From Desulfobacteraceae bacterium (GTDB taxonomy: Bacteria; Desulfobacterota; DSM-4660; Desulfatiglandales; Desulfatiglandaceae): a DNA stretch of 11,745 bases. Below the pieces are notes generated by a model, which saw only the letters and a program-made list of their open reading frames with translations, was not told the origin of the DNA and ran no database searches. The stretch covers positions 1 to 11,745 of the forward strand of contig JAUVRS010000055.1 in NCBI GenBank assembly GCA_030597505.1, written 5' to 3'. Of the stretch, positions 1 through 6,736 are shown in pieces (position 1 is the stretch's first letter; each line of letters opens with the position of its first letter). Made by a program: the position numbers and the translations under genes.

Positions 1-189
1 TGCGTTAAGGTCTGCCCTGCCAAGGTCGTCAGCCTGGAGGATAACATCGTTCAGATTGACCACCAAAAATGTTTGGATTATGGCGCTGCATGTGAAGAGA
101 TATGTGTAGAAAAGTGCCCCAGAGATATCTTCAGGCATTATCCGACAACTAAAGAAGCGAAGTTACGAATTGAGACTGCGGCGGCCTAA
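1..189 (+). CDS. rnfB: Electron transport complex RnfB-like ferredoxin protein, C-terminal fragment
   Basis: The reading frame is open from base 1 and ends at TAA (187-189), giving the last 62 residues of a protein whose start lies left of the window. It begins with CVKVCP, the end of one 4Fe-4S motif. A second cluster motif follows with Cys at fragment residues 24, 31, 35 and 39, the last followed by Pro. Two adjacent 4Fe-4S clusters near a C-terminus fit RnfB, the subunit that accepts electrons from ferredoxin in the membrane-bound, ion-pumping Rnf complex of many anaerobes. The second motif has CX6CX3CX3CP spacing instead of the usual CX2CX2CX3CP. The gene converges on hflX, with only 13 nt between the stop codons and no convincing GC-rich terminator. 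Another polyferredoxin or an iron-sulfur oxidoreductase subunit is possible. The iron-sulfur nature is secure and the Rnf assignment is inference. Confidence 0.6.
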   Translation, partial: CVKVCPAKVVSLEDNIVQIDHQKCLDYGAACEEICVEKCPRDIFRHYPTTKEAKLRIETAAA

Positions 190-202
190 CACTTGAATTA
201 TA

Positions 203-1720
203 TCATATGCTTTTCCATATAAGGCCTTGGATCTTTTTGACCAGTGGATAGATGGTGGAGGGGGTAATTGCGGAGATGGCGATCCCTCCCAATTTTTTCG
301 AAAAAGCCCTGGCCTTCTGAACATCAACAAGATCCGTTTTATTGAGAACCAATAAGGTGGGAATCGCCGCCAGATCAAGATCTATCAGGATCTTTTCAAC
401 GACTTTTATCTCCTCATCCACCCTGGGACTGGTGGCGTCAGCCACGTGCAGGAGCAAGTGCGCGTCGCGAAGCTCTTCGAGCGTTGCAGCAAAGGCCTCC
501 ATAAGGCTTTTGGGCAGGTTTCTGATAAATCCGACTGTGTCGGTAATAATCGCCTCCCGTTCGCGGGGAAATCTCAAACGGCGACTGCTGGGGTCGAGGG
601 TTTCAAAGAGACGATTCCTGACGCTTACATGGCTGTTGGTCAACGTGTTTAACAACGTGGACTTCCCTGCGTTGGTGTATCCGACAATGGAAATAACGGG
701 CAATCTGTTTATCTCACGCAACCGTCTTCTTTTCTCCCGCTGCCGCTTTATTTCCCCAAGTTCCCGGTTTAATCTTGCCATCCGTTCCCTGACCCGTCGT
801 CTGTTGACCTCCAACTTGGTCTCACCCGGCCCCCTCCCACCTATTCCCCCTGTCAGTCGGGACATGGCGGTATTTCTGGTGGCAAGCCTCGGGAACATAT
901 ACTTCAACTGGGCAAGCTCCACCTGGATTTTTCCTTCTCTCGTCATTGCACGTTTGGCGAATATGTCCAGGATAAGTTGGCTTCGGTCAATTATCCTGAG
1001 TTCAGTAAAATCAGCCAGGCTCTTCACCTGAGCAGGCGTCAATTCGGTATCAAAGATCAAAAGATCGGACCCGGTCTGAAGACACCTCAGGACCAGTTCA
1101 CTCACCTTACCCTTCCCTATCAAAAACCGGGGATTGACCTTTTTGATACGTTGGATGACCTTTCCGACTATCCCAATACCATCAGAAAGGGCAAGAGACT
1201 CCAGTTCATCCAGAGATTCCTCTTCCTGCCATCGCGGGCCCGGGGTCACCCCCACCAACAGGGCCTTTTCCTCCCCTCCCAGGGAGCGTCCTTCATGTTT
1301 CCTTCCCAGTTCCTCTTCAAGAGATCCGATCAGTGAAAGAACGTCCACATCCAGTTGCCCGATATCCGGGCGCCGGATCACATCCCATCCCTTTTCACTG
1401 TCATTTGACGGAAAGATATTTGCGTATGAAATCGGCCCCGGCATCCCCCTTTCATCCAGCTGGACGCACACCATAAGGTCCAGGGCCAGCAATACAAGAT
1501 CTGTTATGTCCTCCCCTGAAAGGGGTTCTTTATTCAGATGGGTATGGACGCATCGGAGACCTTTAAGACGGCCTGCTCCGAACCTAAAACCGCTCAGATC
1601 CGGAATCCAAATATGTCTGTTGTCACCAACAATCACATATGCCACTTGTCCTTTTCGACCTATGAGCAACGCCACTTGTCTTTTGATTTCATGGGAAATA
1701 GAGGAAATCTGGCGGGCCAA
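203..1720 (-). CDS. hflX: GTPase HflX (ribosome-associated)
   Basis: HflX is a GTPase that binds the 50S subunit and splits or rescues stalled ribosomes under stress. The HflX-specific glycine-rich segment GGRGPGETKLE is present ahead of the G domain. The G domain has G1 GYTNAGKS (residues 347-354), G3 DTVGF (394-398) and G4 NKTD (460-463). The 505 residues counted from the TTG at 1720 exceed the roughly 400-430 of classical HflX, because an extra N-terminal region containing GLRCVHTHL precedes the usual domain; long forms like this are, from memory, typical of Desulfobacterota. TTG 1720 is the first ATG, GTG or TTG after an in-frame stop at 1844-1846, but the frame upstream of it encodes conserved-looking HflX sequence (see the 1721-1828 entry). 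The true protein therefore probably starts further upstream. It is the last gene of the rpsF-dnaB operon. The function is secure and the start is not. Confidence 0.93.
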   Translation of the reverse strand: MARQISSISHEIKRQVALLIGRKGQVAYVIVGDNRHIWIPDLSGFRFGAGRLKGLRCVHTHLNKEPLSGEDITDLVLLALDLMVCVQLDERGMPGPISYANIFPSNDSEKGWDVIRRPDIGQLDVDVLSLIGSLEEELGRKHEGRSLGGEEKALLVGVTPGPRWQEEESLDELESLALSDGIGIVGKVIQRIKKVNPRFLIGKGKVSELVLRCLQTGSDLLIFDTELTPAQVKSLADFTELRIIDRSQLILDIFAKRAMTREGKIQVELAQLKYMFPRLATRNTAMSRLTGGIGGRGPGETKLEVNRRRVRERMARLNRELGEIKRQREKRRRLREINRLPVISIVGYTNAGKSTLLNTLTNSHVSVRNRLFETLDPSSRRLRFPREREAIITDTVGFIRNLPKSLMEAFAATLEELRDAHLLLHVADATSPRVDEEIKVVEKILIDLDLAAIPTLLVLNKTDLVDVQKARAFSKKLGGIAISAITPSTIYPLVKKIQGLIWKSI

Positions 1721-1828
1721 TTCATGAGAAATGATCTCATGGGGGGATATTCTGCGGCGGTAGAGATTTTGAAGCCGCTTCTGTTGGGCGGATTTCAGAC
1801 CGCCGGTTTTGCCATATACTTTTTCGAT
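1721..1828 (-). other. hflX: Probable N-terminal extension of hflX without a standard start codon
   Basis: The hflX frame stays open upstream of TTG 1720 back to a TAG at 1844-1846. This stretch encodes an arginine- and lysine-rich segment including VYGKTGGLK, QQKRLQNLYRRR and ISPHEIISHELAR. It reads straight into the annotated protein and resembles the start of long HflX proteins as I remember them. It contains no in-frame ATG, GTG or TTG. Possible unusual starts are ATC at 1826-1828 (giving MEKVYGKTGG) and CTG at 1796-1798. No Shine-Dalgarno sequence is visible before any of them. The dnaB stop lies 27 nt upstream of the ATC, so translational coupling could help initiation. A sequence error that removed a start codon is the main alternative. 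Confidence 0.6.
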
Positions 1829-1855
1829 AGTAAAACTTTGAGGCTATTGTCTTGT

Positions 1856-3220
1856 CTACACAAGACTATCTTCTTCTGTGTAATTTCGAAAACGCGTAAC
1901 ATCCTTCAAAAAGGTCAACTTTAAAGAACCGGTGGGGCCATTTCTCTGTTTTGCCACAATGATGTCAGCGATATTTCGATTTTCTGTTGAGTCAGGATTA
2001 TACACCTCGTCCCTATATATAAAGGCAATCACATCCGCATCCTGTTCAATGGCGCCGCTTTCCCTCAGATCTGCCAATTGTGGCTTTTTGTTTGGCCGAT
2101 CCTCCACCTTTCTGTTCAACTGGGACAGGGCCACAACAGGAACATTAAGGTCTTTTGCCAGGGCCTTCAAAGATCTTGACACCTCTGATATCTCCAGTTG
2201 TCGGGATTCGGCTGATCTCCGCCCCTGGATCAGTTGAAGATAATCAACGATGACGAGGGTTAAGTCGTGCTTTTTCTTTAACCGTCTACACTTGGCCTTC
2301 ATTTCTATTACGCTGATGGACGAACTGTCATCGATAAAGATCGGCAGTTCAGATAACCGATTCGCCGACTCGGTCAATGCCCCCCATTCATTATCTCTTA
2401 TAAACCCGGTCCTCAACTTGGTGGAGCTTATACCGGAATCAAACCCCAACAATCTGAGGCCTAGTTGCGACTTGGACATCTCCAGCGAGAACACTGCTAC
2501 CCCGTTCTGGGTTGCCTTGGCTGCGTTGTAACCGATATTCAGGGCTAAGGCCGTCTTTCCCATGCTGGGCCTGCCCGCGATGATGATCAAATCGGATGGT
2601 TGAAACCCCGTTGTCAACCGGTCAAGATCATCAAACCCAGTGGGGACACCCGTCACATACCCCTCGAACTGGGCAGCGCTCTCCAATTGTCTAAAACTGC
2701 CCGCAATGACTTCATTCAGACCCTGGAAGCCCTCCCTGACATGCTCTTCGGCAATATTAAAAACAGACTGTTCGGCCATATCAAGAAGGTCTTCAGTCTC
2801 TTTCTCACCTCGAAAACAGGCATCAGAAATGATCGAACACTGGCTGATCAGCTTTCTTCGAATGGCCAGCCCCTTTACAATTTCTGCATGGTAGGTGATT
2901 CCTGCAGAGGTGGAAACCGCCTCTATCAGCGAGCCCAGGTAATCTGCACCCCCCACTTTTTCAAGGGAATTCTTCTTATTGAGAAACGCCGACAGTGTGA
3001 TGATATCGATCGGCTCGTCATTATTGTACAGTTGAGCCATCCCTTCAAAAAGGCTCTCATTGGTTTCACGATAAAAATCAGACGGGGACAGGATGTCCAT
3101 AACCTGATTCATAGCGTCATTATTTCTCAACATGCCGCCCAGTATGGCCTGTTCCGCTTCAATATTATGTGGGGGAACCTTCAGGTAAGATGGATCTGCT
3201 TTTTCTCTGGCTTGGTGCAT
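1856..3220 (-). CDS. dnaB: Replicative DNA helicase DnaB
   Basis: This is the hexameric 5'-3' helicase that unwinds the replication fork and recruits primase. The 454-residue length is normal for the family. The N-terminal domain (about residues 15-115, starting PPHNIEAEQAILGGML) is followed by a linker and a RecA-like ATPase domain. That domain has Walker A GRPSMGKT (216-223), the FSLEMSK segment (244-250), Walker B VIVDYLQL (323-330), ALSQLNR (364-370) and KQRNGPTG (424-431), which carries the expected arginine finger. No intein is present. The ATG at 3220 has a GGAG 12 nt upstream that overlaps the rplI stop codon, which lies 9 nt away. The gene is therefore coupled to rplI, and hflX follows it. 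The rplI-dnaB pairing is a classic bacterial arrangement that supports this being the main replicative helicase and not a phage copy. Confidence 0.97.
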   Translation of the reverse strand: MHQAREKADPSYLKVPPHNIEAEQAILGGMLRNNDAMNQVMDILSPSDFYRETNESLFEGMAQLYNNDEPIDIITLSAFLNKKNSLEKVGGADYLGSLIEAVSTSAGITYHAEIVKGLAIRRKLISQCSIISDACFRGEKETEDLLDMAEQSVFNIAEEHVREGFQGLNEVIAGSFRQLESAAQFEGYVTGVPTGFDDLDRLTTGFQPSDLIIIAGRPSMGKTALALNIGYNAAKATQNGVAVFSLEMSKSQLGLRLLGFDSGISSTKLRTGFIRDNEWGALTESANRLSELPIFIDDSSSISVIEMKAKCRRLKKKHDLTLVIVDYLQLIQGRRSAESRQLEISEVSRSLKALAKDLNVPVVALSQLNRKVEDRPNKKPQLADLRESGAIEQDADVIAFIYRDEVYNPDSTENRNIADIIVAKQRNGPTGSLKLTFLKDVTRFRNYTEEDSLV

Positions 3221-3229
3221 CGAAAAGCG

Positions 3230-3700
3230 CTACTCCGCTTTTGCTTTTTCAGGGTTTTTTTCGGGGTCCACCATTACCTTTAGCGAACCCGTAACACCCG
3301 GGTAGATTTTGATCGGAACCTTGAATTCTCCCAACGTCTTTATGGGTTTTTCCAGGACTATTTTTCTGCGATCAACGACAATACCCTGGTCTTCGAGCCG
3401 TGAGGCGATATCCATGCTAGTGACAGAACCGTAGAGTTTCCCCTCTTCACCAGCCTTGTGTAAAAAGGTGACAACAATCTCCTCTATTTTTTCTTTTAGC
3501 CTTTCAGCCTCTTCCTTGGCCTTTAGTCTTCTGGCGTCAATTTTTTTGCTTTGCATCTGAAAGGCCTTCATGTTTTGCGTAGTGGCTTCAACGGCAATGC
3601 TCTTCGGGATCAGGTAATTACGAGCATAACCTTTTGCCACACCCACAACATCTCCCTCTAGGCCCAATTCATCCACATCCTGTCTTAAAATTATTTTCAT
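3230..3700 (-). CDS. rplI: 50S ribosomal protein L9
   Basis: L9 binds 23S rRNA near the L1 stalk and extends outward from the large subunit, where it helps maintain reading frame. The 156 residues match the usual length of about 150. The N-terminal RNA-binding domain carries the L9 signature GYARNYLIPKSIA (about residues 24-36). A long charged connecting helix with KAKEEAERLKEKIEE follows, then the C-terminal domain with KLYGSVTS. I chose the ATG at 3698-3700 because an excellent GGAGGAAG Shine-Dalgarno lies 4 nt upstream and the protein then begins MKIILRQDV, as L9 does. The frame stays open for 24 more codons upstream, but that would overlap the DUF2232 gene and add unrelated residues. It is the fourth gene of the rpsF operon. 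Confidence 0.97.
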   Translation of the reverse strand: MKIILRQDVDELGLEGDVVGVAKGYARNYLIPKSIAVEATTQNMKAFQMQSKKIDARRLKAKEEAERLKEKIEEIVVTFLHKAGEEGKLYGSVTSMDIASRLEDQGIVVDRRKIVLEKPIKTLGEFKVPIKIYPGVTGSLKVMVDPEKNPEKAKAE

Positions 3701-3722
3701 ACTACTTCCTCCATACCTGGAA

Positions 3723-4661
3723 TCAGCCCTCCGCCCTCCTGTGGATCTTTCTGAAATCGATCCATTGGTCAAAAAGCCCGGCTAGGGCCAAGACTGCCAA
3801 AAAGAGCTGTTGAACAATAATCAAGAAATAAATACCTATCCTCATCCATGAGGGAATTTTGTATTTATTCAGAAAAAACAAAATGATAGACAATCCATGG
3901 AAAAGATAGGCCGCCATTATGACGATCAGCACATTTATTGCGATTAATTTTATACCCCCTGATAAAAAAAATAAAGCAAAACCTGACACAATCACCCCCC
4001 ACACCAAACCGTCGGGGGCCTGCCAGCGGTCCATGGGAGCGAATTTGGGATATTCAAGACGTCTGATTCTAAACAAGGGCTTTGCCAAGACAATATTGAG
4101 CCAGACGGCAAATCCGGTACCGACAATCATAAGGGACGGATAGACATTGGAAACGGTGTCTACAAAAACCTTTGCATAGACCTCAAGTTCCAGGGCGTTT
4201 TCCTTTGTTATCCCGGTCTGCTCATACGCATTGATGGTTTCCCTCAAATGGCCCTGGAGATATTTTGAGATCATCTCAAAAGGACCCAAGTTTTCCGAAA
4301 GGGCAATAAAAAAAAGAAAACAGATCCCCAAAGCCAACATAAAAGCAGTAGCAATAAAGATCGTCTGCCCCAGGGATAACCTCCTTCGCATCAACTCGGA
4401 CAGGGCGATCCCCAGCAGGCTGAACTCTACTCCAAAAAGGATAACCTGTGGAAACCCTATCAGTTTGGCAAAGAGGCCGATGATGAGCATTGTCGCAGCC
4501 GCAATTTTTATGCCTTGATAGAGACCCAGCTTAGTCGAATAATAAAGGAATGGCAGAGGGGCTAAGAGGCTGAGAAAGGGACCAAACAAAGGGATCCACG
4601 CAGAGGCCAATAGAAAAAAGGCGGCACAGCCCACACACCCGAGTAAATCTTTTAATTTCAT
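3723..4661 (-). CDS. DUF2232 (YybS-like) polytopic membrane protein
   Basis: This integral membrane protein of about 312 residues has unknown biochemical role. Roughly eight hydrophobic segments are visible: near the N-terminus (CAAFFLLASAWIPLFG), a second soon after, then IAAATMLIIGLFAKLIG, FIATAFMLALGICFLFF, SLMIVGTGFAVWLNIVL, GVIVSGFALFFLSGG, LIAINVLIVIMAAYLF, and a last pair ending in LFLAVLALAGLF. The pattern and its place between rpsR and rplI fit DUF2232, which sits there in many Deltaproteobacteria; Bacillus YybS is also near rplI and dnaB. The link to translation genes is positional only. The ATG at 4661 is chosen. A TTG at 4679 would add six residues, and neither has a good ribosome binding site. 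The stop lies 22 nt before the rplI start. Confidence 0.82.
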   Translation of the reverse strand: MKLKDLLGCVGCAAFFLLASAWIPLFGPFLSLLAPLPFLYYSTKLGLYQGIKIAAATMLIIGLFAKLIGFPQVILFGVEFSLLGIALSELMRRRLSLGQTIFIATAFMLALGICFLFFIALSENLGPFEMISKYLQGHLRETINAYEQTGITKENALELEVYAKVFVDTVSNVYPSLMIVGTGFAVWLNIVLAKPLFRIRRLEYPKFAPMDRWQAPDGLVWGVIVSGFALFFLSGGIKLIAINVLIVIMAAYLFHGLSIILFFLNKYKIPSWMRIGIYFLIIVQQLFLAVLALAGLFDQWIDFRKIHRRAEG

Positions 4662-4706
4662 GGGGTTCAGGAGTGGCAAATCCCCGAAATGCTTAAAGGA
4701 TTTGAT

Positions 4707-4982
4707 TTATCTCACAACAGACGTTGTGAATGGCAACAGGGCCATATTTCTAGCCCTTTTGAGAGCCAAAGTTAGTTTACGCTGATGCTTCGCGCAGTTA
4801 CCTGAGATTCTCCGCGGCGTAATCTTACCCCGTTCTGTTGTAAAATATCTGAGGACCTTGATTTCCTTGTAATCTATCACAAGGCTGCTATCCGCGCAAA
4901 ATCTGCATATTTTTCTTCTGTGATAAGTTCTCCGAAACTTGCCCTTGTCATCTGGACGTCTACTATTCCGATATGGTGGCAT
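4707..4982 (-). CDS. rpsR: 30S ribosomal protein S18 (cysteine-containing, zinc-type)
   Basis: S18 forms a heterodimer with S6 on the platform of the 30S subunit. The S18 core is clear: [30 protein letters not shown], then [11 protein letters not shown] and a final ALLPFTT. The protein is the C+ form, with CXXC (residues 26 and 29) and CXXH (63 and 66) that could hold a zinc ion; many bacteria instead have a cysteine-free S18. The ATG at 4980-4982 is preferred because AGAGG lies 6 nt upstream. Another ATG at 4988 would add two residues, but AGAGG would then abut it. The start lies inside the rpsF coding region (20-nt overlap), which implies translational coupling and suits production of S6 and S18 in equal amounts. 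Confidence 0.96.
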   Translation of the reverse strand: MPPYRNSRRPDDKGKFRRTYHRRKICRFCADSSLVIDYKEIKVLRYFTTERGKITPRRISGNCAKHQRKLTLALKRARNMALLPFTTSVVR

Positions 4983-5397
4983 TTTCATCCTCTTGGTCTT
5001 TTTCTGTCTTCACTTCTTCTTTGGGGCTCATTTTATCCGGAGTCGTCATTTCTTCCCCTGTTTTGGACTCTTCTTTTTGGGAACCCGGTTTTATGGCCTC
5101 TGGGTCCACATGGTCACTCAGCTTTATTGTCTGGTATTTCAAGACCCTGTCATCCAACTTCAGATCTCTCTTAACTCGATCGGTAATACCAGGCTCTCCG
5201 CAGTACTGCAGGAGCACATAATAGCCTTTATCGTGTTTTTTTACCGCATAAGCTAAGGTTTTTTTCCCCCATTCATCTACTTTTGTTACCACTCCGCCAT
5301 TCTTTTCAACGAGATCGTTAAACTTGGTCACAACCTCTTTGCAATCCTCTTCTGACAAGCCTGGATTTATTATATAAAGGGTTTCATAGTATCTCAT
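4963..5397 (-). CDS. rpsF: 30S ribosomal protein S6 with charged C-terminal tail
   Basis: S6 binds 16S rRNA in the 30S platform as a complex with S18. The protein begins [12 protein letters not shown], the usual S6 start. The ferredoxin-like core runs to about residue 98 and includes [21 protein letters not shown] and a GYYVLLQY strand. The last 45 or so residues form an unordered-looking tail rich in Lys, Glu, Asp and Ser. S6 tails vary widely; in E. coli the tail is post-translationally glutamylated, but the sequence does not show whether that happens here. The ATG at 5397 is supported by GGAAGGAG (5410-5417), 12 nt upstream. It is the first gene of the operon, with a strong promoter and a structured leader upstream, and its 3' end overlaps rpsR. 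Confidence 0.96.
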   Translation of the reverse strand: MRYYETLYIINPGLSEEDCKEVVTKFNDLVEKNGGVVTKVDEWGKKTLAYAVKKHDKGYYVLLQYCGEPGITDRVKRDLKLDDRVLKYQTIKLSDHVDPEAIKPGSQKEESKTGEEMTTPDKMSPKEEVKTEKDQEDENATISE

Positions 5398-5424
5398 GTT
5401 TCTATTTTTCTCCTTCCGGCCTTT

Positions 5425-5500
5425 TCCTGATCAGGATCTTGGTCCCTGCAACAAACTGAATAGAGGACCGACTTGCCACCAAGCCGTCCTGAGGGACAAG
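5425..5500 (-). promoter_or_regulatory. Structured rpsF leader, candidate S6:S18 autoregulatory RNA
   Basis: Between the predicted transcription start and rpsF the RNA can fold into several stems. A closing stem pairs CTTGTCCCT (5500-5492) with AGGGACCAAG (5447-5438), with one bulged C. Inside it is a hairpin (5490-5464) with AGGAC/GTCCT and GGCTTG/CAAGTC arms, one bulged G and a GTGG loop. A perfect 12-nt palindrome, TCCTGATCAGGA (5436-5425), lies just before the Shine-Dalgarno. Leaders of rpsF operons in many bacteria are known to bind the S6:S18 complex and repress translation. The position fits, but I could not identify the conserved CCG bulge with confidence, so the assignment is inference. 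Confidence 0.45.
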
Positions 5501-5524
5501 GAGCGATTTGCTCAAAAGTTAATA

Positions 5525-5553
5525 TGTATATCATTAGAAAATAAAAGTGTCAA
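5525..5553 (-). promoter_or_regulatory. Sigma-70-type promoter of the rpsF operon
   Basis: The minus strand carries a perfect -35 box TTGACA (5553-5548), a 17-nt spacer and a -10 box TATACA (5530-5525). The -10 box is preceded by TG plus one base, an extended -10 element. Transcription would begin near 5518, giving a leader of about 120 nt before rpsF. An AT-rich stretch fills the spacer and its surroundings. No other promoter of this quality was found inside the rpsF-hflX run, so this is probably the main promoter for all six genes. Confidence 0.75.
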
Positions 5554-5617
5554 TAAAATTTCCTCAGACTTAGGGTTTGCGCATCCCCTTAGCTCACTTG
5601 GCAGGGCCTTGTTCTTC

Positions 5618-5992
5618 CTAATGTGACCTCTCAGATTCTTCCCCTTTCTCGGGGTCGACCGAATTTTCACCTTCCAAGATGGCAAGCCTCTGCGTAAGCA
5701 ACCGAAGTCTTCGCTCCTGATCAGAGCGCTCAATATCCATGGTCAGCATTTTGATCAGAATCAAAGCCATTCCAACGACGATAAGCAAGATCGGACCATA
5801 GTGCACGCCTACCTTATTGGCTAGCTTATCCACCAATTGAGGGAAACATCCGAATACAGCGATCCCCGCGGCCATCAGGAGCCACCATATGGAATACCTA
5901 CTGTGTATCAGGTCCTTTCGGACCAGCAGGAGTATAATACCTGCTGCAATGACCCCAATCACCAAAGATGTCAGGTTATACGAAATCCCCAT
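5618..5992 (-). CDS. DUF2304 family membrane protein
   Basis: This small integral membrane protein has 124 residues, typical for DUF2304. Three hydrophobic segments are visible, at about residues 6-24 (LTSLVIGVIAAGIILLLV), 35-52 (IWWLLMAAGIAVFGCFP) and 67-83 (GPILLIVVGMALILIKML). A charged, heptad-like cytoplasmic tail follows (DQERRLRLLTQRLAILE). Members of this family are usually encoded beside a family 2 glycosyltransferase, as here: the upstream glycosyltransferase ends 45 nt before this start. The protein may anchor or assist that enzyme at the membrane, but its biochemical role is unknown. The ATG at 5992 has GAGG 5 nt upstream. The rpsF promoter lies 65 nt beyond the stop, and no clear terminator separates the two. 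Confidence 0.83.
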   Translation of the reverse strand: MGISYNLTSLVIGVIAAGIILLLVRKDLIHSRYSIWWLLMAAGIAVFGCFPQLVDKLANKVGVHYGPILLIVVGMALILIKMLTMDIERSDQERRLRLLTQRLAILEGENSVDPEKGEESERSH

Positions 5993-6037
5993 AGTATCCT
6001 CATAAGGTCTGAGAGATATACGACACGTCTATTGTAT

Positions 6038-6736
6038 CTATTTCTCCCGGGACAAACACAAAACACTCGTTACCAGAAGATAACGTAAGACGGCCACCCA
6101 TGAATGAAAAATCTTGGAGTGCCCCGATATTCTGGGGCACATGTCCACCGGTGTCTCTGCTATCTTAAGCCCTCTCTTCTGAAGATAAAGCAAGACCACA
6201 ATGTCCTGATAATCAAAGAGGGCAGTAACCGATGAAGTGAGCTCAAATATGGCCGCCCGATTATAGGCACGGAGTCCCGATGTCAAGTCTTCCACTTTAA
6301 GCTTTGTAAGTTTACGAAACAAGACCCAGACAATTTTTCTAGCTCGACTCCCACGATCGATGCACGAGCCGATGATCACATCTGCCTCTTTCGATTCAAT
6401 GGGTGCAACAACGGATTGGATAGTTTTTGCAGAGTGTTGTCCATCCCCGTCCATGGTAACTGCAACCCGGTAGCCATGTTTGAAGGCATAACACATCCCG
6501 GTACGGATGGCTCCCCACGCGCCTATTTGCACCCTGAGAGGCAACACGGTTGCACCCGCTGATCGAGCCTCCTCCGCTGTATCGTCCACGCTCGCATCAT
6601 CTATAACGACCACATCACAGTCAAGCTCCGCCTTGACCTCCGCGACACTACGACCTATAGTTGACGCCTCGTTCAGAGCAGGGATCAGGACAACAAGTGG
6701 TCCGCTTCTTTGTTCTTGTGAAAAGCAATTTTTCAT
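6038..6736 (-). CDS. Glycosyltransferase family 2, DPM1-like
   Basis: A 232-residue GT-A enzyme, probably moving a sugar from a nucleotide donor to a membrane lipid carrier such as polyprenyl phosphate. The N-terminal fold shows VLIPALNEASTIG (about residues 16-28), VVVIDDASVDDT (42-53) and the metal-binding DGD (96-98) in TMDGDGQH. Further motifs are TSGLRAYNR, YQDIVVLLYLQKRGLKIAETPVD and RISGHSK, which match dolichol-phosphate mannose synthase-like members. There is no long C-terminal membrane domain, only a short hydrophobic stretch near the end, so the DUF2304 partner downstream may supply membrane attachment. Donor and acceptor cannot be read from the sequence. The ATG at 6736 has only a weak GGGA upstream. 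The gene is separated from the preceding glycosyltransferase by a 312-nt gap. Confidence 0.9.
   Translation of the reverse strand: MKNCFSQEQRSGPLVVLIPALNEASTIGRSVAEVKAELDCDVVVIDDASVDDTAEEARSAGATVLPLRVQIGAWGAIRTGMCYAFKHGYRVAVTMDGDGQHSAKTIQSVVAPIESKEADVIIGSCIDRGSRARKIVWVLFRKLTKLKVEDLTSGLRAYNRAAIFELTSSVTALFDYQDIVVLLYLQKRGLKIAETPVDMCPRISGHSKIFHSWVAVLRYLLVTSVLCLSREK

Noticed and set aside
186..232. Terminator between the RnfB-like gene and hflX (GGCCT...AGGCC, TTATAT...ATATAA)
   Set aside because: The arms are only 5-6 bp, the inner stem is AT-only with a 13-nt loop, and there is no T-run on either side, so it is not convincing.
342..1031. Plus-strand open frame of 229 codons opposite hflX
   Set aside because: It is antisense to the strongly conserved HflX G domain, its translation is Ser/Arg-rich with no recognisable domain, and it has no ribosome binding site.
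3701..3772. A 24-codon upstream extension of rplI
   Set aside because: It would overlap the DUF2232 gene and lacks a ribosome binding site, while the ATG at 3700 has a near-perfect one and matches the L9 N-terminus.
5588..5640. tRNA-like stretch (TTAGCTCACTTGGCAGGGC, resembling a D-arm)
   Set aside because: No anticodon arm, T-loop TTCRA motif or acceptor pairing follows, and part of it lies inside the DUF2304 gene end.
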